NCBI GenBank assembly: GCA_019454165.1
Contig: CP075367.1
Span: 255,971 to 319,970, forward strand
DNA: 64,000 bases
Direction of reading: 5' to 3'
Source: Anaerolineales bacterium
GTDB lineage: Bacteria > Chloroflexota > Anaerolineae > Anaerolineales > UBA11579
The first letter of the stretch is position 1; each line of letters starts with the position of its first letter. The notes beneath the pieces are model-generated. The model was not told the origin of the DNA. It was given only the letters and a program-made list of their open reading frames with translations, and searched no databases. The translations under genes were made by a program, and so were the position numbers. Positions 1-10,144 of this stretch are shown piece after piece.

Positions 1-770
1 GGCGCACGGCGCACCTTGCCGCTCAGGAGTTCATACGGTACGTCCAGCAGCATGTACATGCTGCGCATGCCGCCGCCGAGCATGGTGTTCTCGTCGGTCT
101 CGACATGGCGCTGGTGGCCATGCTCGCCTTGCAAATGCGAATAGTCGTGGTTTTGATGCACGATATCAATCTCGGCCGTGCTGTCCACCGCGTGCCAGTT
201 GCGCCGATTGGCTTCGTACATCATCCAATTATCCCAGCCGGCGCGGCCGATGGCGAAGGGTGGCATATCCGTATAAAGGTGGCGCGGGAAGGCGAAGTAG
301 TCACTGCCGCCGCGGGTGTGGAGTGTGCCGCGGGCGTGCATCTCGGTGCGCAGGCGGGCATCCCAGCCAGCGGAGAACTCCAGCGGCTGAGTCACATTCA
401 GGTCATAGCGGCGGCCGAGTAGCACAAACTCCTTCACCTGGGCAGCCACTTTCTCCACTGTTTCCACCAAGCCTGGATAGAAAATGATGTCCGCATTGAC
501 ATAAACAAGGTATGGCGCAGTGCTGTTTTGGCGCGCCGCGTCAAAAATAGCGCTCACAAGTGGCGTTCCATGCGAATTCACGGCCACCGTGGGTACATGC
601 TTGACCCCAAACTCCGCGGCGGCCTCGGCGATGCCCTCGTCATCGCCCACCAGCACAATATCGACCGCATCCCCCAACGCCAGCCACGAGCCCAACGCAT
701 TGCGCTGGATGGTGGTGATGTGCGGGTCACGAAACGGCTTGGGGGCCGTAAAAATGCATAGCTGCTTCAT
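1..770 (-). CDS. Glycosyltransferase-like protein, 3'-truncated by window edge
   Basis: The gene starts with ATG at 770 and runs off the window, leaving about 256 codons visible. The N-terminus (MKQLCIFTAPKPF) leads into an alternating strand/helix region. A short acidic motif after a hydrophobic strand (LVYVNADIIFY, near residue 95) resembles the nucleotide-sugar site of GT-A enzymes. Later there is a GGSDYFAFP segment and an aromatic-rich GWDNWMMYEA segment. It overlaps the upstream SpsF-like gene by 4 bp (ATGA), so it belongs to the nonulosonate-type block of operon A. Family assignment is inference from fold features and neighbours; the acceptor cannot be told. Confidence 0.6.
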   Translation of the reverse strand, partial: MKQLCIFTAPKPFRDPHITTIQRNALGSWLALGDAVDIVLVGDDEGIAEAAAEFGVKHVPTVAVNSHGTPLVSAIFDAARQNSTAPYLVYVNADIIFYPGLVETVEKVAAQVKEFVLLGRRYDLNVTQPLEFSAGWDARLRTEMHARGTLHTRGGSDYFAFPRHLYTDMPPFAIGRAGWDNWMMYEANRRNWHAVDSTAEIDIVHQNHDYSHLQGEHGHQRHVETDENTMLGGGMRSMYMLLDVPYELLSGKVRRA

Positions 771-1528
771 CGGCGCTCGTCCACCTGGCGGTAGTCCTTG
801 TGCTGCACGGCCGCATTGATGTTTGCCAGCTCCGGCTTGGCTTCAAACAGGGCCAGCATATCTGTCCATGAAAATGTATCGTCGGGGAAGTGAGTGGCGA
901 TGGCGCGGGCCAGCTCCAGATCCTCGGGGGTGTCCACCGTCCAGCGCAGTTCGCCGTAGGATGGCTGGTGCGTGAACTCGGCGATGTTGAAACGCTCAGG
1001 ATGCTCGTAGAAGAACGGCATCACGTGCTCACGCTGGTGGGGCTCTTTGGCCTCGGCCCAGGCGGTTTCCAGCGCGGCGCGGGTGCACAACTCAACATCC
1101 AGGCCGATCGGGATGGTGCGGCCCTGCGGCAGACGGTTAGCGCCAAAATCCAGCGGAGGGTCAGCGCTGACAAACTTCTGTACATATTCACTCAGCAAGC
1201 CCGGGTCAATGAACGGGCAATCGCCAGTGATGCGCACGATCACATCCGCATCTGTGGCCCGCGCCGCTTGCACATAGCGGTCGAGCACGTCATGCAGGCT
1301 GCCGCGCACGCAGACCACGTTGTTCTCGGCGCAGTACGCTGCCAGCGGGTCATCTTCGGCGCCGGCGGGCGCGGCCACCGCCACCTGATGGATACCGACG
1401 GCGCGCTGCGTGCGGCGCAGCACCCAGGCCAGCACCGGCTGGCCGTTGAGAGCAGCCAGCACTTTGCCGGGCAGGCGGCTGGAGCCCATGCGAGCCTGAA
1501 TGATGGCGACGACTTTGGGGGCGCTCAT
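767..1528 (-). CDS. spsF: SpsF-like cytidylyltransferase (CMP-sugar synthesis)
   Basis: A 253-aa nucleotidyltransferase. The N-terminal signature IIQARMGSSRLPGKVL is typical of the SpsF/COG1861 branch of acylneuraminate cytidylyltransferases. It is followed by RITGDCPFIDP (residues ~100-110, metal and nucleotide contact) and a C-terminal LRWTVDTPEDL motif. The likely reaction is CTP-dependent activation of a nine-carbon (nonulosonic) or related acid sugar in the cytoplasm. It overlaps its upstream GT4 gene by 4 bp and lies two genes after a NeuB-type synthase, as SpsE and SpsF do in Bacillus spore-coat polysaccharide loci. No classical NeuA/PseF is present in the window, so this is the best candidate for the activating enzyme. 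Confidence 0.8.
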   Translation of the reverse strand: MSAPKVVAIIQARMGSSRLPGKVLAALNGQPVLAWVLRRTQRAVGIHQVAVAAPAGAEDDPLAAYCAENNVVCVRGSLHDVLDRYVQAARATDADVIVRITGDCPFIDPGLLSEYVQKFVSADPPLDFGANRLPQGRTIPIGLDVELCTRAALETAWAEAKEPHQREHVMPFFYEHPERFNIAEFTHQPSYGELRWTVDTPEDLELARAIATHFPDDTFSWTDMLALFEAKPELANINAAVQHKDYRQVDERR

Positions 1529-2562
1529 GCCACCGCCATTTCGTAGGCGCGTTGCAGGCCCAGCTTGTTCTTGGACCAGTCGGCGCGTTCTTCAGCCCGT
1601 TGGCGGGCACGTTGCGCAATGGAGTTCAAATCAGGGGAATGCATGGCTGCCATAATCTTATCGGCAAGTGTGGCCGAGTCGCCCACGGGGAACAGCCAGC
1701 CTTGCCGGCCCGGCTGGATCCACTCGCGGTTGGAGGGGATGTCGGAGACCAGCGCCGGCAGCCCGCAGGCCAACGCTTCCATTAAGGAAACGGAAGAGCC
1801 ATCGCTGCGGGAGGCGCTCATATACACATCCGCGACGGCGTAATAGGCCGGCAGCTGCTCCTGGGCTACGTAGCCCGGCATATGGACGCGCTCAGCGAAG
1901 CCGGAACGCGCCACAAGGTCGCGAATGCGCGGCGCCTGGCGCCCGCCGCCAGGCAGCAGCAGGCGCAGCTGCGGCTGGCTGGGCGCCAGCGCCAGGAAGG
2001 CGCGCAGGGCTGTCTCGGTATCGTAGACCGGCTCCCAACTGCGCAGGTGCAGCAGCACAAACGCATCCTGCCAGCCGAGCTCTTCGCGCAGCGTGCTATC
2101 CGCCCGCGGCTGAAAACGCTGCAAATCCACGCCCCACGGGAAGATGACGGCGCGCTGCGGGTCAAAACCCAGCTCGGCGGCGGCGTCCACCACGGTCTGA
2201 CAGTCAGCGATCAGCACACGGGCGGCGCTCAGCGCGGCGCGGGTCTTGTAGCGCGCCAGCCAGTTACGTTGGGCCGTGTACAGAATATCGGAGCCCCAAC
2301 TCATGGCGACCAGGGGGCTCACATGGCGCGCCTGCCAGGCGCAGGTATGCAAGGGGCCGGCATGCACCAGATCAGGCGCATGCATGCGGCTCACAGTCGC
2401 CACGCTGCCATGCACCAATTGCACACCGGCGGGCAACTGCTCCGTCTGCACGCGCTGCGTCCCGGTGCACAAGAACAGGCCGGTGTGGCCTGCCTCGGCA
2501 ATGGCAGCCAGGAAACGGCGATCATGCGGGCCGTGCTGTTGGCTAACGTACAAGACTTTCAT
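1525..2562 (-). CDS. Glycosyltransferase family 4 (GT-B)
   Basis: A 345-aa GT-B enzyme starting MKVLYVSQQHGPHDRRF. The C-terminal half carries the GT4 donor-binding pattern: LLHLRSWEPVYDTETAL begins the C-domain, and DGSSVSLMEALACGLP is the E-x7-E-like motif (here D-x7-E) for nucleotide-sugar binding, followed by VSDIPSNREWI. It should transfer a sugar from an activated donor to a growing glycan on the cytoplasmic face. It sits 21 bp downstream of neuB and overlaps spsF by 4 bp, which points to cotranslation with nonulosonate synthesis. Specificity is unknown. Confidence 0.85.
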   Translation of the reverse strand: MKVLYVSQQHGPHDRRFLAAIAEAGHTGLFLCTGTQRVQTEQLPAGVQLVHGSVATVSRMHAPDLVHAGPLHTCAWQARHVSPLVAMSWGSDILYTAQRNWLARYKTRAALSAARVLIADCQTVVDAAAELGFDPQRAVIFPWGVDLQRFQPRADSTLREELGWQDAFVLLHLRSWEPVYDTETALRAFLALAPSQPQLRLLLPGGGRQAPRIRDLVARSGFAERVHMPGYVAQEQLPAYYAVADVYMSASRSDGSSVSLMEALACGLPALVSDIPSNREWIQPGRQGWLFPVGDSATLADKIMAAMHSPDLNSIAQRARQRAEERADWSKNKLGLQRAYEMAVA

Positions 2563-2583
2563 TCAAGTGGTCGCGGTGCGCCT

Positions 2584-3657
2584 CTAGGCCAGGTCGCTCA
2601 GGCGCACTTCTTTGCCAAAGGGCATATCCGCGGCGGCTTTGCGGCCAAGCACCTGGGGAATATCCCACGACATCAGGGCGCCCTCCACGGCCGGGCGCAG
2701 CACTTCCAGCATATCCTCGGTGAAGACTTCGCCGGCCTTCACGTCCCGCGCCACGCGCAGGCAGTGGCGCTGCACGATGTAGGTGTCCTTCTCGTTCTCG
2801 GCCACGAACTTCTGCTCAGACCCCAGGGCGCGCTCCAGAATGCGGACTTCGCTCACCATGTGGGCCCAGTTGGCCGGGTTGAGGGCAAATTTATGGTCAG
2901 GGCCTTCGCGGTCGTTGCTATCCGTGAAGTGGCGCTCGATCACGCGCGCGCCCAGCGCTACCGCGCCCACCACGGGCGCGGCGCCTTGTGTGTGGTCGGA
3001 TAAACCCAGGATGACATTCGGCCATTTCTCAGCATAGGTCTTGAGCACATTGAGATGCAGGTGGTCGTAGTTGCTTTCGGCAGCAGTGTAGTTCGTATTG
3101 CACTGCATCAGCACGATCTGCTGATTGACCGGCTGCACCATCGCCATGGCACGCTCCACGTCAGCCATGTCGCAGTCACCGGTGGCCATCAGGATCGGCT
3201 TGCCGAAGCTGGCCATGCGCACGATCGCTTCCGGCCACGACATGAGGCTGGAACCGGCTTTGAAGGCGGGCACATACGGCACGAGCATGTCAATCGCGTC
3301 GTGGTCATACGGGGAGGAGAAATAATGAATCCCAAACTCCTCACATGCTTCTTTCAGTGTAGGCGTCCACTCAAAGGGGATCGAGGCATCTTCATAGACC
3401 TCGACCACGCTCTTGGTCCAGGCGGCCTGGTGCGAGAGTTGGCCGCCCAGCGAGCGGAAGCCATAGTCAGAGACGATCTTGGGAGCACGGAAGTTCTGGA
3501 ACTTGGCCGCATCCGCTCCGGCTTCTTTGGCCAGGCGGATGAGTTCGATGGCGCGGTCCAGATCACCATCGTGATTGGCGGCAATATCCGCAATGAAGTA
3601 GGTGGGGTGCTGCAAGCCGATCTTGCGACCCAGAATTTCGATCTCCATCAATCTCAT
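2584..3657 (-). CDS. neuB: NeuB/SpsE-family nonulosonate synthase with SAF domain
   Basis: A 357-aa protein. Residues ~20-280 form the NeuB TIM barrel: FIADIAANHDGDLDRA matches the usual IAEIGxNHxG motif with substitutions, and GLSDHTQG is the conserved phosphoenolpyruvate-binding loop. Residues ~295-357 form the antifreeze-like SAF domain (CLRVARDVKAGE, VLGRKAAAD). Family members condense PEP with an N-acylated hexosamine to give a nonulosonic acid. The start could be ATG 3657 (ATGA overlap with the upstream gene) or ATG 3648. Substrate-loop motifs differ from classical NeuB/PseI/LegI (KAGSS in place of the usual SGD/SGE), so the exact product is open. Confidence 0.85.
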   Translation of the reverse strand: MRLMEIEILGRKIGLQHPTYFIADIAANHDGDLDRAIELIRLAKEAGADAAKFQNFRAPKIVSDYGFRSLGGQLSHQAAWTKSVVEVYEDASIPFEWTPTLKEACEEFGIHYFSSPYDHDAIDMLVPYVPAFKAGSSLMSWPEAIVRMASFGKPILMATGDCDMADVERAMAMVQPVNQQIVLMQCNTNYTAAESNYDHLHLNVLKTYAEKWPNVILGLSDHTQGAAPVVGAVALGARVIERHFTDSNDREGPDHKFALNPANWAHMVSEVRILERALGSEQKFVAENEKDTYIVQRHCLRVARDVKAGEVFTEDMLEVLRPAVEGALMSWDIPQVLGRKAAADMPFGKEVRLSDLA

Positions 3658-4583
3658 CCTTTCGCAGGCGCCAGCGCCATGGCTTGCAATGTCTGGCGGT
3701 GGCCGTTTTGCAGCTCATCATACAAGCGCTGCACGCCTTCGGCCGCGCTGGGCAAGCCGCGCCCCAGCGCCTGGCTCAGACGGCTGACGTTGAGGCGCAG
3801 ATCATCCGCGCGCGGGGCGGCCGACTCAGCATCCGCGGGGCGCACCAGCTTCTCGTCGAAGCCAAACTGCTGCGCGATCATCATGCCGAAGTCATATTTG
3901 CTCAAGCTGTCACGGCTGCCGGCGTGGTAGATGCCGTGCACGCCCCGCTCGAGTAGCTCCAGCACGATCTCAGCCAGAAATCCTACATGCAGCGGAGTGA
4001 ACAAGCGGTCAGCGAAGCCATTGACCGCCTTGCCGGCGGAGAGATTGTTGTAAAAGAACTCCGCCAGGCTGTGGGCGCCGTTGACGCTCCAGCCGAACAA
4101 GTTAGGGCGGATGATGAGCCAGTGCGGATGGGCGGCTTTCACCGCCAGCTCAGCCATGCGTTTGGTCTTGGCGTACACGCTGAGCGGGTTGGGCGCATCG
4201 GTCTCTTTGTAGGGCGCCTTGGTGCCGTCGAAGACCGCGTCGGTGGAGATGTGGGCCAGGCGCAGGTTGCGGCGAGCCGTTTCCTGCGCCAGTTGGCCGG
4301 GCAGCTCCGTGTTCAGCTGGCGGGCCAGCTCCGGCTGCTGCTCGCAGGCGTCGATATCCGCCAGCGCAGCGCAGTGCACGACCCAGTCCGGCTTGGCCGC
4401 ATCCAGCACGCCGGCGATGGCACCCGGGGCCAGCAGATCAGCTTGCAGGGTCTCGAAACCGGCGTTCGGCAACGGATGCTGGTGGGTCAAGCCCATCACA
4501 TCGTAGCGCGCCGCGGCCTGCAAGGCCAGGTTGCTGCCCAGCAGGCCGCTGGCGCCGGTCACCAGGATGCGGAGTTGGCTCAC
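3654..4583 (-). CDS. RmlD-like NAD(P)-dependent sugar-nucleotide reductase (SDR)
   Basis: A 309-aa extended SDR. It has the Rossmann motif VTGASGLLG at residues ~8-16, STDAVFDG, and the catalytic YAKTK at ~145. The overall layout is that of RmlD/FnlB-type 4-keto-sugar reductases. It overlaps the PseB-like gene (upstream) and neuB (downstream) by 4 bp each, so it probably reduces or otherwise processes the 4-keto sugar nucleotide released by the dehydratase. It could also be an FnlB-like enzyme working with the 2-epimerase at 28.7-29.8 kb. Its assignment to nonulosonate or aminodeoxy-sugar synthesis is inference from position. Confidence 0.75.
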   Translation of the reverse strand: MSQLRILVTGASGLLGSNLALQAAARYDVMGLTHQHPLPNAGFETLQADLLAPGAIAGVLDAAKPDWVVHCAALADIDACEQQPELARQLNTELPGQLAQETARRNLRLAHISTDAVFDGTKAPYKETDAPNPLSVYAKTKRMAELAVKAAHPHWLIIRPNLFGWSVNGAHSLAEFFYNNLSAGKAVNGFADRLFTPLHVGFLAEIVLELLERGVHGIYHAGSRDSLSKYDFGMMIAQQFGFDEKLVRPADAESAAPRADDLRLNVSRLSQALGRGLPSAAEGVQRLYDELQNGHRQTLQAMALAPAKG

Positions 4584-5587
4584 GCCAGTTTGCCTGCCTT
4601 CATGTCAGCTTCGATCGGCGCGATGATGTCGCGGATCTCGGCCGGGCTGAGCATCTGCTCATTCTCGTTGCTGACATAGTGGAAGCCATCCGGCAGCGGC
4701 TTGCCTTTATCCGCCCACGAATGCACAAAGAACGGTCCTTGGGCGGGCTGGATGACATACATGCTCTCGAGCTCGACCGCGGAACGGGCTTCGTCTTCGG
4801 AGATCAGCATTTCGTGGAGCTTTTCGCCCGGGCGGATGCCGACCACTTCGATCTTGGCGTCAGGCGCAATGGCCTGAGCCAGATCCGTGATGGTGGTGCT
4901 GGGCAGCTTCGGCACGAACACCTCGCCGCCATGCATGATCTCGATGCAGTGGAGCACAAAATCGACGCCCTGCTCCAGCGAGAGCCAGAAGCGGGTCATG
5001 CGCTCATCAGTAATGGTGAACTTGCCGGCTTCGCGCTGGCGCAGGAAGATGGGCACCACGCTGCCGCGGCTGCCGACCACGTTGCCGTAGCGCACGCAGG
5101 CGAAGCGGGTCGGGCGGTCGCCGGAGTAGGCATTGCTCTGCACGGTCAGCTTCTCGGCGGCCAGCTTGGTGGCGCCGTACAGGTTGGCCGGGCTGACGGC
5201 CTTGTCCGTGCTCAGCGCCAGCACCTTCTCCACATTGTTCTCCAGCGCGGCTTCCACCACATTGGCCGTGCCGAGGATGTTGGTCTTGATGGCTTCCATC
5301 GGGTTGTACTCGCAAGCCGGCACCTGCTTGAGCGCGGCGGCATGGATGACGATATTGACGCCGTCCATGGCGCGCTTCAAACGCTGCTCATCACGAATAT
5401 CGCCGATGAAGTAGCGTAGATTTTCCTGATCGAAACCGGCCTCGCGCATCTCGTGCTGCTTGAGCTCATCCCGGCTGAAGATGATGATCTTCTCCGGCTG
5501 GTAGCGCTCCTGCAGAATACGAATGCAGGCCTTGCCGAAGGAGCCGGTGCCGCCGGTAATGAGGATGGTTTGGTTTTTCCAGTTCAT
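4580..5587 (-). CDS. pseB: UDP-GlcNAc 4,6-dehydratase (PseB/CapD type)
   Basis: A 335-aa SDR, close to the usual PseB length. TGGTGSFGKACIRIL binds the cofactor, IIFSRDELKQHEMR is a PseB-type signature, and ALSTDKAVSPANLYGATK carries the family's modified catalytic segment around Lys. PseB converts UDP-GlcNAc to a 4-keto-6-deoxy sugar, the first step to pseudaminic-type sugars. It is the first gene of the dehydratase-reductase-synthase-cytidylyltransferase block. It starts at ATG 5587, 12 bp downstream of the methyltransferase stop. The SRDEL signature favours PseB over FnlA (usually SRDEK), from family knowledge. Confidence 0.85.
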   Translation of the reverse strand: MNWKNQTILITGGTGSFGKACIRILQERYQPEKIIIFSRDELKQHEMREAGFDQENLRYFIGDIRDEQRLKRAMDGVNIVIHAAALKQVPACEYNPMEAIKTNILGTANVVEAALENNVEKVLALSTDKAVSPANLYGATKLAAEKLTVQSNAYSGDRPTRFACVRYGNVVGSRGSVVPIFLRQREAGKFTITDERMTRFWLSLEQGVDFVLHCIEIMHGGEVFVPKLPSTTITDLAQAIAPDAKIEVVGIRPGEKLHEMLISEDEARSAVELESMYVIQPAQGPFFVHSWADKGKPLPDGFHYVSNENEQMLSPAEIRDIIAPIEADMKAGKLA

Positions 5588-5599
5588 ATTGCTCTCTCT

Positions 5600-6448
5600 T
5601 TATTTACTGAACACGATCAGCGGATAACGGCCGTGCTTGCCGAAGAAGCGCGGGAACAATTCTTCCAAACGGTACAGCACTTTGAGCCAAAAGCGGCCGG
5701 CCCACTCTTCACGAATATAGAAGCGCAGAAAGTGCGTGCCGAGGGTGCGCCACACGTAAATATCGATGGGGAAGTAACTGCTCAACGCCCGGCGCAGCTC
5801 TTTGTAGCCGCGTTTTTTGACGAAGGTGCCGCGGCCTAAGGTTTTCTCTTGCGGCAGATGGTCCTTCTCGGGTGCGGCGCCGCGCACGCGCTTGATGAGA
5901 TCGGTCAGCTTGACGAAGAATGTGTCGAGCGGCGCATCGCCCCAGCCGTTCACCACGGCCGCGCTGCGCCCCGGCGCCAGCACGCGGTACAGCTCGCGGT
6001 AGCCGCCGACCTGCTCGCCCTCGGGCACATGATGGATGGTATGCAGTGACACCACACCATCGAATACATCGCTGGCAAAAGGTAAGCGGGTCACATCGGC
6101 CACGACGAACAGGCCCTTATCGCCAATGCGTTTGCGGGCCGCCTGCAACGCGGTGATGGACACGTCAGCGCACACACGCTTCTCGTATCCCGCCGAATAC
6201 TCCAAATACTCCGGGTACTGGATCGGGCCGGAGCCGGCATCCAGCAGCAGGCGGCCGCTGGGCGCCAGGTGGCGCTTGACGCGCAGGTGGGCGCGGTGGA
6301 TGTACTCCTGCGAGACCGGGCGCAGGTCCTCGTAGCGCGCGTTCTGGAACAGGCCGTCTGAGATCTCCTGCCAGCCTACGCGGTCGTAAAACTCGCGTAC
6401 CTGGCGCTTGATCTCGCGCTCATCCAGATTGGTTTGTGTCCCAGTCAA
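5600..6448 (-). CDS. Class I SAM-dependent methyltransferase
   Basis: A 282-aa protein with the SAM-binding motif LLLDAGSGPIQYPEYL at ~residues 85-100, then VCADVSITAL, and the post-motif VVSLHTIHHVPEG. This resembles the UbiE/class I methyltransferase core. The start appears to be TTG at 6448, inside the upstream gene's 3' end, preceded by GGGAGA at suitable spacing. The 29-bp overlap implies translational coupling with the KpsC-like gene. It probably methylates a sugar or lipid-linked glycan intermediate; the substrate is not recognisable. Confidence 0.75.
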   Translation of the reverse strand: MTGTQTNLDEREIKRQVREFYDRVGWQEISDGLFQNARYEDLRPVSQEYIHRAHLRVKRHLAPSGRLLLDAGSGPIQYPEYLEYSAGYEKRVCADVSITALQAARKRIGDKGLFVVADVTRLPFASDVFDGVVSLHTIHHVPEGEQVGGYRELYRVLAPGRSAAVVNGWGDAPLDTFFVKLTDLIKRVRGAAPEKDHLPQEKTLGRGTFVKKRGYKELRRALSSYFPIDIYVWRTLGTHFLRFYIREEWAGRFWLKVLYRLEELFPRFFGKHGRYPLIVFSK

Positions 6449-8015
6449 AGGGTTCTCCCATCAAATGATCAAATGTGCGTGCATACTGGCTTTGGCCTTC
6501 GGGGGTGAAGACCTGTGACAGCGGCACCGCGTCTATATCCTTGGCAAAGTGCAGCAGATGCCAGGGGAAAGGTTGTGGGTAATCATAAAAGAAGCGGTAG
6601 GCATAATGCCAGGCCTGGTCCACTGCGGCCGGGGCCAGCTGCGCCGCCGGCAGGTCAGCCAGGTTGCGATCCAGCATGGCGAAGTAGTCTTCCCAACTGG
6701 CCGGGTCTTGCGTGAAGCCTTTGCCGCGGTAGTGCGTGCGGCCAACCACGATCACCGGCAGGCCGCTCATGGCCATCTCCAAGCCAACCGTGGTGGTGTA
6801 CACCAGGCCAAGCTGGGCCGCAGCGACCAGATCATACGTATTCACCGGGTCTCCGGCGGCCACTAGGCGAATGTTCTCGGGCAGCGCAGGCATTTCTTGC
6901 CTAACCAGATCAGCCACCGAAGGGCCATCCAGGTTGCGCTCGCCGGGGTGGACACGGATCACCAGCTGCACATCCGTCCGCTGGGCGAAGTAGGCCAGCG
7001 TGCGGCGCAGCCAACTGCTCATATCCCCGCTGAAGGTGCTGCGCCCCAGGGTCAGGCTGTCGCCGATGACGTTGGCCGCCAGCAGCACAACCGGGCGGGC
7101 ATCCAGGCCCAGCTTGGCGCGCACCTGCGCCGCGCCTTCGGTGGGGGCGTCCTGCCACTTGCGGTAGAAGTGGCGGAACAAACCCGCGGCCTGGCGCGTG
7201 GCGAACAGCTCCTGCGTTTCGGCGCGCTGCGCATCCGTATAGAGCGCGTTGCGGCGGGCGGCCCACAGGCTGTCAGTCTCCTGCAGCATCACGGAGGCGT
7301 TGTGCGCCAGCCAGATGCGGCCGCGCTGTTCGCCAAATTCATAGCTCACCACCGGGATGTTGAGATGGCGAGCGGCCTGTAGAACCGCGCCAAACTCCAG
7401 GATCAGGCCGTTGGGCAGGATGACCACATCCGGCTGCTCGCGCTGCAGCCAGGCCAACGCCGCGGAGGCTGCGGCCCGGTTGGAGCGCAAGCGCAACTGG
7501 AAGAGTTGGCCGCTCTTGTCAACTTCCTCGACTTGCTGGGTGTACTGCACATCCATGATGGATACCTGCTCCACCGCCGCGTCCAGCGAAGCTGGCAGCG
7601 CAATGGCGGGCGCGTTCAGGAAAGACTCGACCGGTACTACGGCTTGCATGGGGGCGAAGACGCTGCGTGCATACGCATCCCGCCGGCGCAGGTCAAAGCG
7701 CGGCACATCCGCTTTCCAGGTGGCGTAAGGCAGATAAGCTAGGGTGACATCATGCCCCATGCCGCGCAAAGCCAGCGAGAGCAAGCTGGCATGGTTGATC
7801 CAATAATGCAGGGTGGAAAACACCAGCGCCTTGCGGCCGGCTTGCGCCTTCAGCGGGGACGCCTGCACCGCCTCCAGCCAGCCTGGCAGCTGGGCGCGCA
7901 ATTCTTCCAGCTTGAAGCCATCAATGGGCGCGTCACCGCCGCGCAGCGCCCAGGCGAGCTCTGCGGTGGCGGGCACGTGCCCCAGAATATCTTTGAGACG
8001 GCTGGCGGCGGGCAT
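6420..8015 (-). CDS. KpsC/capsule-type GT-B glycosyltransferase-like protein
   Basis: A 531-aa protein starting at ATG 8015 (MPAASRLKD). An in-frame upstream ATG at 8051 would overlap the ABC gene and adds unlikely sequence. The C-terminal half contains LVIRVHPGERN, then VYTTTVGLEMAMSGLPVIVVG and HYRGKGFT. This HPxE plus TTVGxEMA-x-G-x-PV layout is typical of capsule polysaccharide biosynthesis proteins (Pfam PF05159; KpsC/KpsS-like Kdo transferases) and other GT-B polymer transferases. It lies directly after the Wzt-like gene, as expected for an enzyme acting on the exported chain. Use of a CMP-linked acid sugar is inference. Confidence 0.65.
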   Translation of the reverse strand: MPAASRLKDILGHVPATAELAWALRGGDAPIDGFKLEELRAQLPGWLEAVQASPLKAQAGRKALVFSTLHYWINHASLLSLALRGMGHDVTLAYLPYATWKADVPRFDLRRRDAYARSVFAPMQAVVPVESFLNAPAIALPASLDAAVEQVSIMDVQYTQQVEEVDKSGQLFQLRLRSNRAAASAALAWLQREQPDVVILPNGLILEFGAVLQAARHLNIPVVSYEFGEQRGRIWLAHNASVMLQETDSLWAARRNALYTDAQRAETQELFATRQAAGLFRHFYRKWQDAPTEGAAQVRAKLGLDARPVVLLAANVIGDSLTLGRSTFSGDMSSWLRRTLAYFAQRTDVQLVIRVHPGERNLDGPSVADLVRQEMPALPENIRLVAAGDPVNTYDLVAAAQLGLVYTTTVGLEMAMSGLPVIVVGRTHYRGKGFTQDPASWEDYFAMLDRNLADLPAAQLAPAAVDQAWHYAYRFFYDYPQPFPWHLLHFAKDIDAVPLSQVFTPEGQSQYARTFDHLMGEPFDWDTNQSG

Positions 8016-8020
8016 GGCAG

Positions 8021-9295
<1,275 letters not shown>

Positions 9296-10144
9296 CTAGA
9301 CCACATCCGCAAAGGTGCGTTCCATGCTGCGGAAATACATCAGGCCACTGACCAGCATCACCGAGGCTGACGCCAGCGAGACCCACAGCATGTCTTGGGA
9401 ATACACGGGGATACCCAGCAGGGCCTGGCGAAAACCTTCGACCACGCCCACCAGCGGGTTGAGCGCGTACAACCATTGCCATTGCTGCGGCAGTCGTTCA
9501 AAGATGCTCGAAGCCTCGTAGGCGATGGGGCTGGCCAGCATCCAAAACTGGGTCAGGAACGGGATGATGTACTTGACGTCACGATAGTGCACATTGAGCG
9601 CCGCCAGCCACAGGCCGACACCCAGCGCAGTGAGCAGCGTGATGAGCACATACATCGGCAGCAACCACACGGCCGCAGGCGCGAACTGGTAATAGACCAT
9701 CATGCCGACCAGGATGAGGAAAGCGACCGCAAAATCGAGCACGCCGCTGAGCACGTTCGCCAGCGGCACGATGATGCGCGGGAAATAGACCTTGGTGATC
9801 ATGTTGCGGTTGGCCACCAGCGAACGGCTGGCGTCGCTGACCGCGTTCGAGAACAGGTTCCAGGGCAGCAAGGCCGCGAAGGTGAACAGCGGGCGCGGCA
9901 CGCCGCCGGTGGGCAGGCCGGCTACCTCGCCAAAGAGCAGGTTGAGCAGCAGCATCTGCAGCAAGGGCTGCAGGATGGCCCAGCCGCCGCCCAGCAGGGT
10001 CTGCTTGTAGCGCACCAGGATGTCACGCCAGGTGAGGAAAGCGACCAGCTCGCGGAAGTTCCACAACTCCCGGAAGTTGAGCCCCACCACGCCGCGCTGC
10101 GGCCGGATGAGCACTTTGGTGCTCTTGGTTAGTGCGCTGCTCAT
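9296..10144 (-). CDS. wzm: Polysaccharide ABC exporter, permease subunit (Wzm-like)
   Basis: A 282-aa ABC-2-type permease with about six hydrophobic segments. The N-terminal amphipathic [23 protein letters not shown] segment precedes TM1 and is typical of Wzm/TagG proteins. [15 protein letters not shown] follows, then further membrane helices through ~275. It pairs with the adjacent Wzt-like ATPase and overlaps the upstream GDP-fucose synthase gene by 4 bp. The presence of Wzm/Wzt, with no Wzx/Wzy in the visible part, points to ABC-dependent glycan export. Confidence 0.9.
   Translation of the reverse strand: MSSALTKSTKVLIRPQRGVVGLNFRELWNFRELVAFLTWRDILVRYKQTLLGGGWAILQPLLQMLLLNLLFGEVAGLPTGGVPRPLFTFAALLPWNLFSNAVSDASRSLVANRNMITKVYFPRIIVPLANVLSGVLDFAVAFLILVGMMVYYQFAPAAVWLLPMYVLITLLTALGVGLWLAALNVHYRDVKYIIPFLTQFWMLASPIAYEASSIFERLPQQWQWLYALNPLVGVVEGFRQALLGIPVYSQDMLWVSLASASVMLVSGLMYFRSMERTFADVV

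Noticed and set aside
1882..3003. Long plus-strand open frame of 373 codons opposite the GT4/NeuB genes
   Set aside because: It is antisense to two well-supported genes, His/Gln/Arg-rich without a recognisable fold; a high-GC shadow frame.
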